The translations under genes were made by a program, and so were the position numbers. A DNA stretch of 64,000 nt from Paenalcaligenes sp052103955 (GTDB lineage Bacteria > Pseudomonadota > Gammaproteobacteria > Burkholderiales > Burkholderiaceae_B): contig JBQELO010000003.1 of assembly GCA_052103955.1 (NCBI GenBank), forward strand, positions 186,001 through 250,000, in the 5' to 3' direction. The notes under the pieces were generated by a model. The model searched no databases and was not told where the DNA came from. It was given only the letters and a program-made list of their open reading frames with translations. This document shows, in pieces, positions 42,686 to 52,311 of the stretch (the first letter of the stretch is position 1; every line of letters begins with the position of its first letter).

Positions 42686-45637
42686 ATGTCTTTGCTTGTC
42701 ATTCTAGCCCTCCCTTTCGTTGGTGGGCTGATCTCATCGTTACTATCTGCCGACTCCCGAAAACTTCAGGCTCCGCTTGCCGGGATGGTTGCCTTAACCT
42801 GTGCCCTTTTTACTTTAGCCAACTTTCCGGCGATCTCACGTAATGAGGTGTTACTGTTCTCCTCTGACTGGATTCCTGCGTATAACATCTACTTCAATTT
42901 ACGCATGGATGGTCTGGCTTGGTTGTTCAGTATCATCATCACCGGGATGGGTGCACTCATTGCACTCTATGCCCACTACTACCTTTCAGCCCAAGAGCCT
43001 GTGCGCCGATTTTTTGCATTCTTGCAAATTTTCATGGGGGCGATGCTAGGTGTAGTGCTATCTGGAAACGTCATACAGTTAGTGGTGTTCTGGGAGCTCA
43101 CTAGCCTGTCCTCCTTTATGCTGATTGCCTACTGGTATCACCGACGAGACGCGCGCCGTGGTGCCCGTATGTCGCTGATTATCACCGGTGGCGGTGGTCT
43201 GTGTTTGCTCGCTGGTGTGCTCATGATGGGGCAAGTAGCCGGCACCTACGATCTGGGTGAAATCCTGATTTCGGGTGACCGCATACGCCAAAGCGCCTGG
43301 TACCCCGTACTGCTGTTAATGGTAGCAGCTGGTGCATTAAGTAAAAGTGCCCAATTCCCTTTCCATATTTGGCTACCTAGAGCCATGGCTGCACCGACTC
43401 CGGTATCGGCCTACCTGCACTCCGCCACCATGGTGAAAGCGGGTGTGTTCTTGCTAGCTCGTTTTTGGCCCGTATTGGCGGGCACCACTGAATGGGCCAT
43501 CTTAATTGGCGGATCTGGGTTGATTACCTTGCTGTTAGGGGCCTACTTAGCTACCTTCCAGCGTGACATGAAAGGCGTCCTAGCCTATTCAACAATTAGC
43601 CATCTGGGCTTGATTACCTTATTGCTAGGTATGAACAGCGCCATGGCACTGATTGCCGCCATTTTCCACATTATTAACCACGCCACCTTTAAGGCATCGC
43701 TCTTTATGGCGACGGGTATTGTGGATCATGAAACGGGGACTCGTAATTTAAACAGACTGTCGGGCTTACGTTATGCCATGCCCATTACGGCATTACTCGC
43801 CAGCGTAGCCGCGGCAGCGATGGCAGGCGTGCCACTGTTGAACGGCTTTCTCTCTAAAGAGATGTTCTTTGCCGAAGCCATAGAAACCGCCAACGATAGT
43901 TCGTGGGATTACGTCATTCCGCTGATTGCCGTGATTGCCAGTGCCTTTAGTGTGGCGTATTCCTTGCGCTTTATCATGCAGGTATTTTTTGGCCCACCCG
44001 CTAAAAATCTACCGCGTGAGCCACACGAGCCGCCTATACAGATGCTGATTCCTAGCATCATCTTGGTGTTGATCTGTTTAGCCGTAGGGATCATCCCTGG
44101 CTACACCGTTGCCCCATTCTTAGACGTAGCAGCGCACTCTATTCTGAACCTGAACATGCCAGACTTCAGTCTGCGTATTTGGCATGGTTTTAACCTGCCT
44201 TTGGTGATGAGCATTATCGCCATGCTGGCAGGTGTGATGCTGGTGTTTCTGTTGGATAACTACCGACAAGGACGCTCCGACCGTGCACCTATCTTGTACC
44301 GTATAGATGGCCAACGCATTTTTGAGGCTTTCTTAGGTTGGACAGAAACAGCGGCCGACTTCATCATCGATAAAACATACTCGCCACGCTTACAGCGCCA
44401 AGTTCTGTTGATCCTGCTGTCCACCTTAGTGGTTACCGCCCTGCCCTTATTCCGTGGCACATGGTTTATTCCGCAGAAATTCACCACCATGGATCCGCTT
44501 TTTGCATTGATGTGGATTGCTGGTGCGGCGTGTGCAATTGGCGCAGCGTATCAAGCGAAATTCCATAGGCCTGCGGCGCTGCTGCTATCTGGCGCTGCCG
44601 GTTTAATCACCAGCTTGACCTATGCATGGCTGTCAGCTCCCGACTTAGCCTTGACGCAGTTAGCAGTAGAAGTGGTTACCGTCGTGCTGATTCTGTTGGG
44701 GTTGCGCTGGTTGCCTAAGCGTTTGCCTACCGACGAAGACGACATCTCGCCACTATCACGCTTTAAAGCACTACGACGCCGTGGCCGTGACTTAACCATT
44801 GCAGTTCTGTCTGGCGCCGGTTTATCAGTACTGGCGTACACCATCATGACCCGCCCACCGGTGGAAGATGGCGTATCCCCCTTCTTGGTACAACAAGCCT
44901 TGCCATTAGGCGGTGGTGCCAACGTGGTGAACGTTATTCTGGTGGACTTCCGTGGCTTTGATACCTTTGGTGAAATCACCGTACTGGGTATCGTGGCTCT
45001 GAGCGTTTATGCGTTGCTGCGTCGATTCCGCCCTCCGGTTGAAACCATCACCACACCGCTGGAAATTCGCCATAAATATGGTCAGCTAGTGCAAAAAGCC
45101 GAGGTACTTTCTCCGCTGGAGTCCGCTACCTTTGAAGAGCCTGATCCGAATCAGAATGTGCCTTATGGGGTAACCAAAGTCCCCGCCATACTGATGCGAC
45201 TCTTATTGCCCATTGCCGCATTGATTTCCATCTACTTCCTGCTGCGGGGCCATAACCTGCCTGGCGGCGGCTTTGTGGGTGGCTTAATTATGGCCACCGC
45301 CATTTTGATACAGTACATGGTGAACGGCATTGTGTGGGTAGAGTCCCGCCCCTTGCTGCATCCACAAACGTGGATCTCTCTGGGTATGTTGCTTGCTGGC
45401 TTTGCCGCCATGGTCGTCTGGTGGTTTAACCGCCCCTTCTTGGCGGCGCTGGAATGGCACATTACTCTACCGTGGGTGGGAGAAGTACACGCCACTAGCG
45501 CCCTGCTGTTTGATATAGGCGTATATATGTTGGTGGTTGGCTCTGCTATTTTGATGTTGCTGGCACTGGCTCACCAGTCTCTGCGTTTCTACCGCAAATT
45601 GCCCGCTCCCCAAAACTCACTAAGTACCGAAGAATAA
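42686..45637 (+). CDS. mrpA: Mrp-type Na+(K+)/H+ antiporter subunit A (MrpA/MrpB fusion)
   Basis: The 983-residue protein has about 23 membrane helices. The first 500 residues are NuoL-like (FWELTSLSSFMLIAYWY, KSAQFPFHIWLPRAMAAPTPVSAYLHSATMVKAG in part). A C-terminal MrpB-like part includes LRGHNLPGGGFVGGLIMATAILIQY (shown by LPGGGFVGG). Such A/B fusions occur in the six-gene Pha/Mrp systems of proteobacteria. With subunits C-G it exchanges protons for sodium or potassium and supports pH and salt tolerance. The start has a GGAG nearby (CCCCGGAGCCCG). Confidence 0.93.
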   Translation: MSLLVILALPFVGGLISSLLSADSRKLQAPLAGMVALTCALFTLANFPAISRNEVLLFSSDWIPAYNIYFNLRMDGLAWLFSIIITGMGALIALYAHYYLSAQEPVRRFFAFLQIFMGAMLGVVLSGNVIQLVVFWELTSLSSFMLIAYWYHRRDARRGARMSLIITGGGGLCLLAGVLMMGQVAGTYDLGEILISGDRIRQSAWYPVLLLMVAAGALSKSAQFPFHIWLPRAMAAPTPVSAYLHSATMVKAGVFLLARFWPVLAGTTEWAILIGGSGLITLLLGAYLATFQRDMKGVLAYSTISHLGLITLLLGMNSAMALIAAIFHIINHATFKASLFMATGIVDHETGTRNLNRLSGLRYAMPITALLASVAAAAMAGVPLLNGFLSKEMFFAEAIETANDSSWDYVIPLIAVIASAFSVAYSLRFIMQVFFGPPAKNLPREPHEPPIQMLIPSIILVLICLAVGIIPGYTVAPFLDVAAHSILNLNMPDFSLRIWHGFNLPLVMSIIAMLAGVMLVFLLDNYRQGRSDRAPILYRIDGQRIFEAFLGWTETAADFIIDKTYSPRLQRQVLLILLSTLVVTALPLFRGTWFIPQKFTTMDPLFALMWIAGAACAIGAAYQAKFHRPAALLLSGAAGLITSLTYAWLSAPDLALTQLAVEVVTVVLILLGLRWLPKRLPTDEDDISPLSRFKALRRRGRDLTIAVLSGAGLSVLAYTIMTRPPVEDGVSPFLVQQALPLGGGANVVNVILVDFRGFDTFGEITVLGIVALSVYALLRRFRPPVETITTPLEIRHKYGQLVQKAEVLSPLESATFEEPDPNQNVPYGVTKVPAILMRLLLPIAALISIYFLLRGHNLPGGGFVGGLIMATAILIQYMVNGIVWVESRPLLHPQTWISLGMLLAGFAAMVVWWFNRPFLAALEWHITLPWVGEVHATSALLFDIGVYMLVVGSAILMLLALAHQSLRFYRKLPAPQNSLSTEE

Positions 45638-45984
45638 TGGAAATCGTTCTCTCTTTAGCTATAGGTATTTTGGCAGGCTCAGGCGTCTGGTTACTGCTGC
45701 GTCCACGTACGTTTCAGGTCATCATGGGACTATCCTTGCTGTCCTACGCGGTGAACTTGTTCATCTTCTCCATGGGGCGCATTACGCTTAACGCACCGGC
45801 CGTTATCAACCCTGAACTGGGTGCAGACCCCAGCAGCTACGCTGACCCTCTGCCCCAAGCACTGGTGCTTACCGCCATTGTGATTGGCTTTGCTACCACT
45901 GCCCTTTTTCTAGTAGTACTACTGGCTAACCGCGGTTTAAGCGGCACTGACCACGTAGACGGTCGCGAGGATAATGAGCTGTGA
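45637..45984 (+). CDS. mrpC: Mrp antiporter subunit C
   Basis: The 115-residue NuoK-like protein has three membrane helices; the middle helix LSLLSYAVNLFIFSMG and QALVLTAIVIGFATTAL fit MrpC. The ATG shares one base with the mrpA stop, and the end overlaps mrpD by four bases. Confidence 0.94.
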   Translation: MEIVLSLAIGILAGSGVWLLLRPRTFQVIMGLSLLSYAVNLFIFSMGRITLNAPAVINPELGADPSSYADPLPQALVLTAIVIGFATTALFLVVLLANRGLSGTDHVDGREDNEL

Positions 45985-47615
45985 TGCTGTTGAAACACCT
46001 GCCCATTTTCCCCATTATTATTCCGTTGATTGCAGCAGGCTTAATGCTGCTGCGTCAGGATAAGTTTCGTCGTTACAAGATAGTCATCAGCGTTATCTCG
46101 TTTGCGCTGCAATTGCTGGTCGCCGTACTGCTGCTAAATATGGCCGATGGCACCATCGAAACCCTGTGGCCTGACGGTGTAGGCGTCTACCTGCTAGGCG
46201 ACTGGCCGGCTCCCTTCGGTATTGTGGTGGTGGTAGATAGGCTATCTGCCCTCATGCTGCTGCTGACTGCCGTACTGGGCGCCACCACATGGGTTTACGC
46301 AACGGCACGCTGGGACCGCTCGGGTGTGCATTTCCACCCGTTATTTCAGTTGTTGCTGATGGGCTTAAACGGCGCATTTCTAACTGGCGACCTGTTTAAC
46401 CTGTTCGTATTCTTTGAAGTGCTGTTAGCGGCTTCCTACGGCCTTATGCTGCACGGCTCCGGCCGCGCTCGCGTGAATGCGGGCTTGCACTATATTGCCG
46501 TAAACCTTATTGCTTCGTTCTTGTTGTTGATTGCCTTAGCACTGATTTACGGTGTTACTGGCACGCTGAACATGGCACATTTGGCCGTCATTGCAGGCCA
46601 TCTGTCGGGGCCTGACCGTTTACTGTTTGAGAGTGCTGCCGCGGTATTGGGTATAGCATTCTTAATTAAGGCCGCTGCATGGCCCCTGAACTACTGGTTG
46701 ATTGATGGTTACGCCAATAGCAGCCCACCGGTTGCAGGCATGTTCTCTATCATGACCAAAGTAGGGATTTATGCCTTGCTGCGTATAGGTACCTTATTGG
46801 AACCCACCGGCGCACCCGCTGCTTTTGGGGGGGCGTGGATGTTCCCTGCCGGTATTGCCACCCTAATCTTTGGTGCTGTAGGTACTCTGGCTGCCCATAA
46901 CACCCAACGGATGGCGGGCTATTGTGTCATTTTATCGTCCGGCACATTGTTAGCCGCACTAGGTATGCCCGGAGTGATACTAACCGGCCCTGCCCTCTAT
47001 TACATGATCAGTTCTGTTCTAGGCTTAGGCGCATTTTTCATGCTGCTAGAAATGGTTAACCGTGCCCAAAGTTTCGGTTCAGATTTCTTGGCCGCGAGTG
47101 CAGAGGCTTTTGCGCTAACCGATAACGACGACGAAGACGACAGCAGTGATGTGGTAGGTAGAGCCATTCCTGCCGCTTTGGTATTTTTAGGTATGAGCTT
47201 TATTGCTTGCGCCTTGATTATTATCGGGCTGCCTCCACTATCAGGTTTCGTGGCAAAGTTCTCGTTAATTCTGGCCGCACTACAAGCCTCTAGCTATACG
47301 CCTGACCCGCTGAACGCGTGGATCTTCACGGCTACATTATTGCTGGCTGGTTTCATAGGCATTATTGCGTTGTCTCGTACCGGCATCCGACTATTCTGGA
47401 GCCACAACAACATCAGTGTGCCGCATTTGCGCCCTACCGAAGCATTGCCCGTAACGGTTCTGATCACTATCTGCGTCTGGCTTAGTATTCAAGCAGGCCC
47501 TATTACTAGTTACCTAGAAGATACGGCTCGCTACTTAGACAGACCTAGCGCTTACATTAATGCAGTGCTCATGAAAAACTCCGACCGCCCCGTCAACACA
47601 GGAGAAACACCATGA
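45981..47615 (+). CDS. mrpD: Mrp antiporter subunit D
   Basis: The 544-residue NuoM/N-like protein has about 14 membrane helices. It carries FVFFEVLLAASYGLML, the conserved lysine in AFLIKAAAWPLNYWL, and SPPVAGMFSIMTKVGIYALL. An acidic loop (NDDEDDSSD) near residue 385 is unusual for a membrane protein of this type. The gene overlaps both neighbours by four bases. Confidence 0.94.
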   Translation: MMLLKHLPIFPIIIPLIAAGLMLLRQDKFRRYKIVISVISFALQLLVAVLLLNMADGTIETLWPDGVGVYLLGDWPAPFGIVVVVDRLSALMLLLTAVLGATTWVYATARWDRSGVHFHPLFQLLLMGLNGAFLTGDLFNLFVFFEVLLAASYGLMLHGSGRARVNAGLHYIAVNLIASFLLLIALALIYGVTGTLNMAHLAVIAGHLSGPDRLLFESAAAVLGIAFLIKAAAWPLNYWLIDGYANSSPPVAGMFSIMTKVGIYALLRIGTLLEPTGAPAAFGGAWMFPAGIATLIFGAVGTLAAHNTQRMAGYCVILSSGTLLAALGMPGVILTGPALYYMISSVLGLGAFFMLLEMVNRAQSFGSDFLAASAEAFALTDNDDEDDSSDVVGRAIPAALVFLGMSFIACALIIIGLPPLSGFVAKFSLILAALQASSYTPDPLNAWIFTATLLLAGFIGIIALSRTGIRLFWSHNNISVPHLRPTEALPVTVLITICVWLSIQAGPITSYLEDTARYLDRPSAYINAVLMKNSDRPVNTGETP

Positions 47616-48100
47616 GAAAGAAACTCAGCTTCCTGATTCTCCCTGTGTTTTTATTGGTATTTTGGCTACTACTTAATAGCTCTCTATCACCCGGTAACAT
47701 TGCACTGGGTGCAGTACTAGCGATTTTGCTGTCGTTGGCAGCCATTCCTTTTCGCCCCGTACGAGCCAGTTTGAGTCATCCCTTCACTGCCTTGCGCTTG
47801 ATGTGGCACGTGTTTGTAGACATTGTGAACTCCAATATCGACGTGGGCAGAATTGTGCTTAAAGGCGATAAGTCAGGTGCTACCCCTGGTTTTCTGGATA
47901 TACCGCTCACCATTACCGACCCACATGGGCTAAGTGCTTTGGCCTGCATTGTGACCTACACCCCTGGTACGGTGTGGTCTGGCTTTAATGAAGAAAAAAA
48001 TATCCTGACACTGCATGTGTTGGATCTCAAAGATGAACAGCAGTGGCTAGATACCATACAAAAACGCTATCAACAGCCACTTATAGAGATTTTTGAATGA
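47612..48100 (+). CDS. mrpE: Mrp antiporter subunit E
   Basis: The 162-residue protein has two N-terminal membrane segments and a cytosolic domain, with the MrpE motif ALACIVTYTPGTVW and LTLHVLD. The start overlaps mrpD by four bases and has GGAG upstream (CACAGGAGAAAC). Confidence 0.93.
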   Translation: MRKKLSFLILPVFLLVFWLLLNSSLSPGNIALGAVLAILLSLAAIPFRPVRASLSHPFTALRLMWHVFVDIVNSNIDVGRIVLKGDKSGATPGFLDIPLTITDPHGLSALACIVTYTPGTVWSGFNEEKNILTLHVLDLKDEQQWLDTIQKRYQQPLIEIFE

Positions 48101-48378
48101 ACAGCATCATTTACTGGTCTAGCCTTTTTGCCTTGGCGTGTTTTGTCATTGGTATGAGTGTGGCTGCTTATAGAATATCTACAGGCCCCACGGCCTGTGA
48201 TCGCGTGCTTGCGCTTGATACCATGTATGTAAACGGCATGCTGGCCTTGTTGGCATTGGGCATGCGTTTTGACTCGCGTTTGTATTTTGATATTGCTTTG
48301 TTGATTGCATTATTTGGCTTTGTGGGCTCTGCTGCCATGGCCAAGTTCTTGCTACGTGGTGAGGTCATTGAACCATGA
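48097..48378 (+). CDS. mrpF: Mrp antiporter subunit F
   Basis: The 93-residue protein has three membrane helices, with the MrpF signature GPTACDRVLALDTM and the following LALLALGMRFDSRLYFDIAL. It overlaps mrpE and mrpG by four bases each. Confidence 0.93.
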   Translation: MNSIIYWSSLFALACFVIGMSVAAYRISTGPTACDRVLALDTMYVNGMLALLALGMRFDSRLYFDIALLIALFGFVGSAAMAKFLLRGEVIEP

Positions 48379-48776
48379 ACGACATTCCACTCTGGATTAG
48401 TATCCCCACAGCGTTACTGCTGGTGTTAAGCGGCATTGTTACACTGGTGGGGTCGTTGGGACTTATTCGATTACGACACTTCTTTAGCCGTATGCATGCA
48501 CCAACATTGGGTAACACCTTAGGCGTGTTTTTTATGTTGCTGGCTATGGTGTTGATGTATTCTTACCTCAGTGATCACGTTATTGTTCACCCCTTGCTGA
48601 TCACCTTGCTATTAGTGATCACGTCACCTGTCACCGCTATTTTGCTGATGCGCGCTGCCATCAAACGCGAACTTAGCCAACGTACTGTTACCTATGCCCC
48701 CAACGAGCCCGGTCACATGGATTTACCGCATAAATCCCCTCCTATAGAGGAAACTGATGCAGAATCTACGCTCTAA
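48375..48776 (+). CDS. mrpG: Mrp antiporter subunit G
   Basis: The 133-residue protein has three membrane helices and the MrpG stretch LVGSLGLIRLRHFFSRMHAPT followed by TLGVFFMLLA (the first given by its LIRLRHFFSRMHAPT core). It is the last gene of the six-gene operon; the next gene starts 58 bases later and could still be in the same transcript, as only a weak hairpin lies between. Confidence 0.92.
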   Translation: MNDIPLWISIPTALLLVLSGIVTLVGSLGLIRLRHFFSRMHAPTLGNTLGVFFMLLAMVLMYSYLSDHVIVHPLLITLLLVITSPVTAILLMRAAIKRELSQRTVTYAPNEPGHMDLPHKSPPIEETDAESTL

Positions 48777-48834
48777 TGACATTGCTGTCATATAAAGACC
48801 CTATTATTTTTTATTTTTCGCTTCACACATAATC

Positions 48835-50430
48835 ATGGAATGGCTTGCAGACCCGAACATATGGGCGGGCTTGGTTACACTAATTGTCCTTGAAATCGTT
48901 CTGGGCATAGACAACCTTATTTTTATCGCCATCTTGGCCGATAAACTGCCTCCGCATCAGCGGGACCGTGCGCGCATTATCGGTTTATCGCTCGCGCTGG
49001 TGATGCGACTCCTGCTGCTCAGTGTGATTTCATGGCTAGTGACGTTAAAAACCCCCTTATTTTCCATAGGCCCTTTCAGCCTATCGGGGCGTGACCTGAT
49101 CTTGCTACTGGGTGGTATATTCCTGCTTTTTAAAGCCACCAGCGAACTACATGAACGCTTAGAAGGCCCGCCTGTAGTACGTGAGAAAAACAAATCCTAC
49201 GCGAGCTTTGGTATTGTTGTCGCCCAGATTGTGGTCTTGGATGCGGTGTTCTCGTTGGATGCCGTCATTACGGCTGTAGGTATGGTGGATCACCTTGCTG
49301 TCATGATGACAGCGGTAGTGATTTCTATTGGCTTGATGATGTGGGCTTCTAAGCCATTAACACGCTTTGTGAATGCCCACCCTACTGTAGTCGTACTGTG
49401 CCTGAGCTTCTTGCTAATGATTGGTTTGGCCTTGGCAGCAGAAGGCCTAGGCCTAACCATACCTAAAGGCTACCTATACGCCGCCATTGGTTTTTCTATT
49501 GTTATTGAGTTCTTCAACCAATTGGCGAGACGCAGTGTTCTGCGCCATCAAGAGCGCATTCCTATGCGTGACAGAACTGCCGATGCGGTGATGCGCTTAC
49601 TCAGCAACAAACCTACTGACGACGAAAACGAAGGCTCCGCCTCTAGCGATAACATTCACAACGCCCTAGACTCTTCTGCATTTAAAGCCGAAGAACGAAA
49701 AATGGTTAGTGGTGTACTGAACCTTAGTCAACGCCCTATAGGTTCGTTGATGACACCTAGAAACGAAATCACCTGGGTGAACACCGAAGACTCTTCGGAT
49801 GAAATACGCCAACTACTACGCGACACCCCACACAGTTTCTTGCCAGTCTGCAATGGTCAGCTCGATCACATTATTGGTGTGGCGAAAAGTAAAGATTTGC
49901 TGGCAGACCTAAAAGAGAACGATGGCGTCACCCAATGGTCAGAGTTGCGCGCCCCGATTATTGCGCACGAGCACACTGACCCACTGATGGTGATTCAAAT
50001 GCTTAAACAGTCCAAGGGACAATTTGTCTTGGTCGCTGATGAGTACGGCACCATCGAGGGCTTGCTTACCCCCATCGATATTCTAGAGGCCATTGCAGGC
50101 GAATTCCCTGACGAAGACGAGCAACCAGCGATCCGTAAAGTAGCCGATAACGAATGGCTAGTAGAAGGCAGCACTGATCTCTTCCACTTAGCGCAAGAGC
50201 TCAATCTACCTAACCACCTTAGCATTGCACGCAACTTTAACTCCGTTGCTAGCTTCATGCTGGAAAGCCTAGACGCTCTGCCTAAAGTAGGTGATGTGAT
50301 TGAAAGCGAAGGTTTACGCTTTGAGATCGTAGAAATGGTAGACCGCCGAGTCGGCGAGGTGCGCATCAGCCGCACAGACACTGACAGTGACCTAGAAGAA
50401 GCGTCTACAGTTACTCAGTCGTCAGACTGA
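48835..50430 (+). CDS. TerC family membrane protein with CBS and CorC/HlyC domains
   Basis: The 531-residue protein has a seven-helix TerC-like domain (residues 1-240) with the acidic motifs LEIVLGIDNLIF and VVLDAVFSLDAVITA, which suggest metal binding in the membrane. Two CBS domains follow (about 285-405, including RPIGSLMTPRNEITWV and LTPIDILEAIAGE), then a CorC/HlyC-type domain (about 420-510). This is the YegH/YoaE layout. The family is linked to metal-ion, in some cases manganese, export; the substrate here is not known. Its 3' end overlaps the convergent kinase gene by 16 bases. Confidence 0.87.
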   Translation: MEWLADPNIWAGLVTLIVLEIVLGIDNLIFIAILADKLPPHQRDRARIIGLSLALVMRLLLLSVISWLVTLKTPLFSIGPFSLSGRDLILLLGGIFLLFKATSELHERLEGPPVVREKNKSYASFGIVVAQIVVLDAVFSLDAVITAVGMVDHLAVMMTAVVISIGLMMWASKPLTRFVNAHPTVVVLCLSFLLMIGLALAAEGLGLTIPKGYLYAAIGFSIVIEFFNQLARRSVLRHQERIPMRDRTADAVMRLLSNKPTDDENEGSASSDNIHNALDSSAFKAEERKMVSGVLNLSQRPIGSLMTPRNEITWVNTEDSSDEIRQLLRDTPHSFLPVCNGQLDHIIGVAKSKDLLADLKENDGVTQWSELRAPIIAHEHTDPLMVIQMLKQSKGQFVLVADEYGTIEGLLTPIDILEAIAGEFPDEDEQPAIRKVADNEWLVEGSTDLFHLAQELNLPNHLSIARNFNSVASFMLESLDALPKVGDVIESEGLRFEIVEMVDRRVGEVRISRTDTDSDLEEASTVTQSSD

Positions 50431-51536
50431 ACGCGTTGACGGCGTAAACGTGTACCGATACGGGGACCTGGAAAAATAACCATAATCTGGGTTCCCGGAA
50501 AATGCGGACGGCTGTTTAACTTCACCCATGCTCCGTGCACTACCGCAATTTCTCTAACAATGGCTAACCCCAAGCCAGCGCCACGGCCTTTGTGAGCTTG
50601 TGACGGCGAACGATAAAAAGCCTCGAACACCTGCTGCGCCTCTTGCTCTTGTATGCCCGTTCCATTGTCTTCTACCGCAAGCGATGGGGGATTGGCATTA
50701 ATACGTATGGATAGCTGGTTGTTCCCACCCACACCATAGTTCAAGGCGTTATCGATCAGGTTAGATAACAACTCACCCAACAATATAGGATCAGCATCTA
50801 TCCATACCGGCTGATCTGGTGCAATCAACTGCAACTGCATGCCCTTTTCTCGGGCAGAGGTGAACCACTCCCCTCCCGTGTTTCTGGACCATTCACATAG
50901 ATCCAGACGTTCTAGGCTATCACGCGGGCTGGTAGAGGCATCGGCTTTCGCCAACACCAACAACTGCTCACCCAACCGTATCATGCGGTCTGAAATGCGT
51001 TTAATGCGCTCTGCACGTGTACGTACCTCATCAGGTAAGTTCTGCGCCAGCATTAACTCGGACTCCAAACGCAAGCTGCTTAATGGCGTACGAAATTGGT
51101 GTGCTGCATGGCCTATAAAGCGTTTTTGAGCTTGCAGCGTATCATCCAATTGCGCCAGCAACGTGTTGACGTGCAAGACCAAAGGCAATACCTCTTTAGG
51201 TACACCGGCCACATTCAATGGGCTGAGCGTTTCCTCTTCATCACGTTCGGTAATTTGTTCTGCTAAGTCGTGAATAGCCGCTAGCCCGCTACGTACGCCA
51301 CGTATTAACACCCACGTAAACAACCCCACCAAAATCAGTTGGGTCAGTGCCATTGTCCAGAAAATGTCACGTAGCATCCATTCTTCAATCTGCATTTTGC
51401 GTGTCAGCATCCACGTGACAGCCAAATCCAGAATGACCAGCATGACTATAGGCGGCATCAGCCGCACCACTAAGTGGCGTGCTAAGCTGTTTTGCTGCCA
51501 GAACGCAGGAATGACGTTACGTTTTCTACGAGTCAC
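50415..51536 (-). CDS. Sensor histidine kinase with very short periplasmic loop
   Basis: The 373-residue protein has two membrane helices (about 26-43 and 61-80) with only about 16 residues between. A HAMP-like linker follows, then the H-box GHAAHQFRTPLSSLRLE with His146 as the expected phosphate acceptor. The ATPase domain has the N-box ELLSNLIDNALNYG, G1 VEDNGTGI and G2 GRGAGLGLAIV. The TctE-like type has a large periplasmic domain, which is missing here. The gene overlaps the response regulator by 11 bases. Confidence 0.87.
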   Translation of the reverse strand: MTRRKRNVIPAFWQQNSLARHLVVRLMPPIVMLVILDLAVTWMLTRKMQIEEWMLRDIFWTMALTQLILVGLFTWVLIRGVRSGLAAIHDLAEQITERDEEETLSPLNVAGVPKEVLPLVLHVNTLLAQLDDTLQAQKRFIGHAAHQFRTPLSSLRLESELMLAQNLPDEVRTRAERIKRISDRMIRLGEQLLVLAKADASTSPRDSLERLDLCEWSRNTGGEWFTSAREKGMQLQLIAPDQPVWIDADPILLGELLSNLIDNALNYGVGGNNQLSIRINANPPSLAVEDNGTGIQEQEAQQVFEAFYRSPSQAHKGRGAGLGLAIVREIAVVHGAWVKLNSRPHFPGTQIMVIFPGPRIGTRLRRQRVQSDD

Positions 51537-52200
51537 TGGAAAGCTCTAGTGAATACCCAAAGCCGCGCACCGTTTGAATTTGCAACGGCAAACCCTCTAA
51601 TCGTTTACGCAGCCTGTACACATACACCTCTACGGCATTTTCACTGAAGTCAGCATCATTGGCAGACAGCGACGCCACAATCTGCTGCTTCGTCACTACC
51701 TTACCTACTCTGGCCATCAGCATTTCTAATACAGAAAGCTCACGTACCGACAAGGCCAAGCGCTGGTTATGCACGCGCAGTTCGCGGCTCACCATATCAA
51801 ATAGCAGAGGGCCTACCTCCAGCACAGACTGTGCCTGCCCAACACTGCGTCGTGCAAAAGCACGTATACGAGCCGCAAGCTCCGCCAGTTCAAAAGGTTT
51901 CACCACATAGTCGTCGGCACCGGCATCTAAGCCCGCTACTCTATCCTCCAACTCATCGCGCGCTGTCAGAATGAGCACAGGCACCGTCATCGCTTTTTGA
52001 CGTATGTTGCGCAACCAATCTAAGCCGCTGATATCGGGTAGGTTTAAGTCCAGAATCACCAATTCGTATTCTGCCGCAGACAAGGCACTAAAACCTCCTG
52101 CACCATCAGCCTGCAAATCCACCGCATAGCCTTGGCTCATTAAGTACTCCTGCAATGCAGGCCCTAAACTGACATCATCTTCTATAAGTAATAGACGCAT
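51526..52200 (-). CDS. OmpR-family response regulator
   Basis: The 224-residue protein has a receiver domain with the acidic pair Asp8/Asp9, phosphorylation site Asp51 (LVILDLNLPDISG) and the VVKPFE lysine. A winged-helix DNA-binding domain covers about 125-220 (LSVRELSVLEMLM, then VYVYRLRKRL). It is the first gene of the two-component operon, with the kinase following. Targets are not evident; the neighbours suggest metal or envelope functions. Confidence 0.92.
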   Translation of the reverse strand: MRLLLIEDDVSLGPALQEYLMSQGYAVDLQADGAGGFSALSAAEYELVILDLNLPDISGLDWLRNIRQKAMTVPVLILTARDELEDRVAGLDAGADDYVVKPFELAELAARIRAFARRSVGQAQSVLEVGPLLFDMVSRELRVHNQRLALSVRELSVLEMLMARVGKVVTKQQIVASLSANDADFSENAVEVYVYRLRKRLEGLPLQIQTVRGFGYSLELSSDS

Positions 52201-52230
52201 ACGCGGATTTCACCGTGACTAGTAGGTGCT

Positions 52231-52270
52231 AAAAAGAAAAACCCCGCTGAGGCGTAAGCTTCAACGGGGT
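52231..52270 (-). terminator. Intrinsic terminator after tonB-exbB-exbD
   Basis: ACCCCG (52241-52246) pairs with CGGGGT (52265-52270), extended inward by a second partly paired stem. On the minus strand the hairpin runs into T-rich sequence (complement of 52231-52240). It lies 41 bases after the exbD stop. Confidence 0.8.
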
Positions 52271-52311
52271 GAATGCTGCCGCTACTCTGCGGCTTAACAG
52301 CATAACGGATT

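Noticed and set aside
48779..48792. TGACATTGCTGTCA as terminator of the Mrp operon
   Set aside because: A 5-bp stem followed by TATAAAG is too weak and lacks a T tract directly after it.
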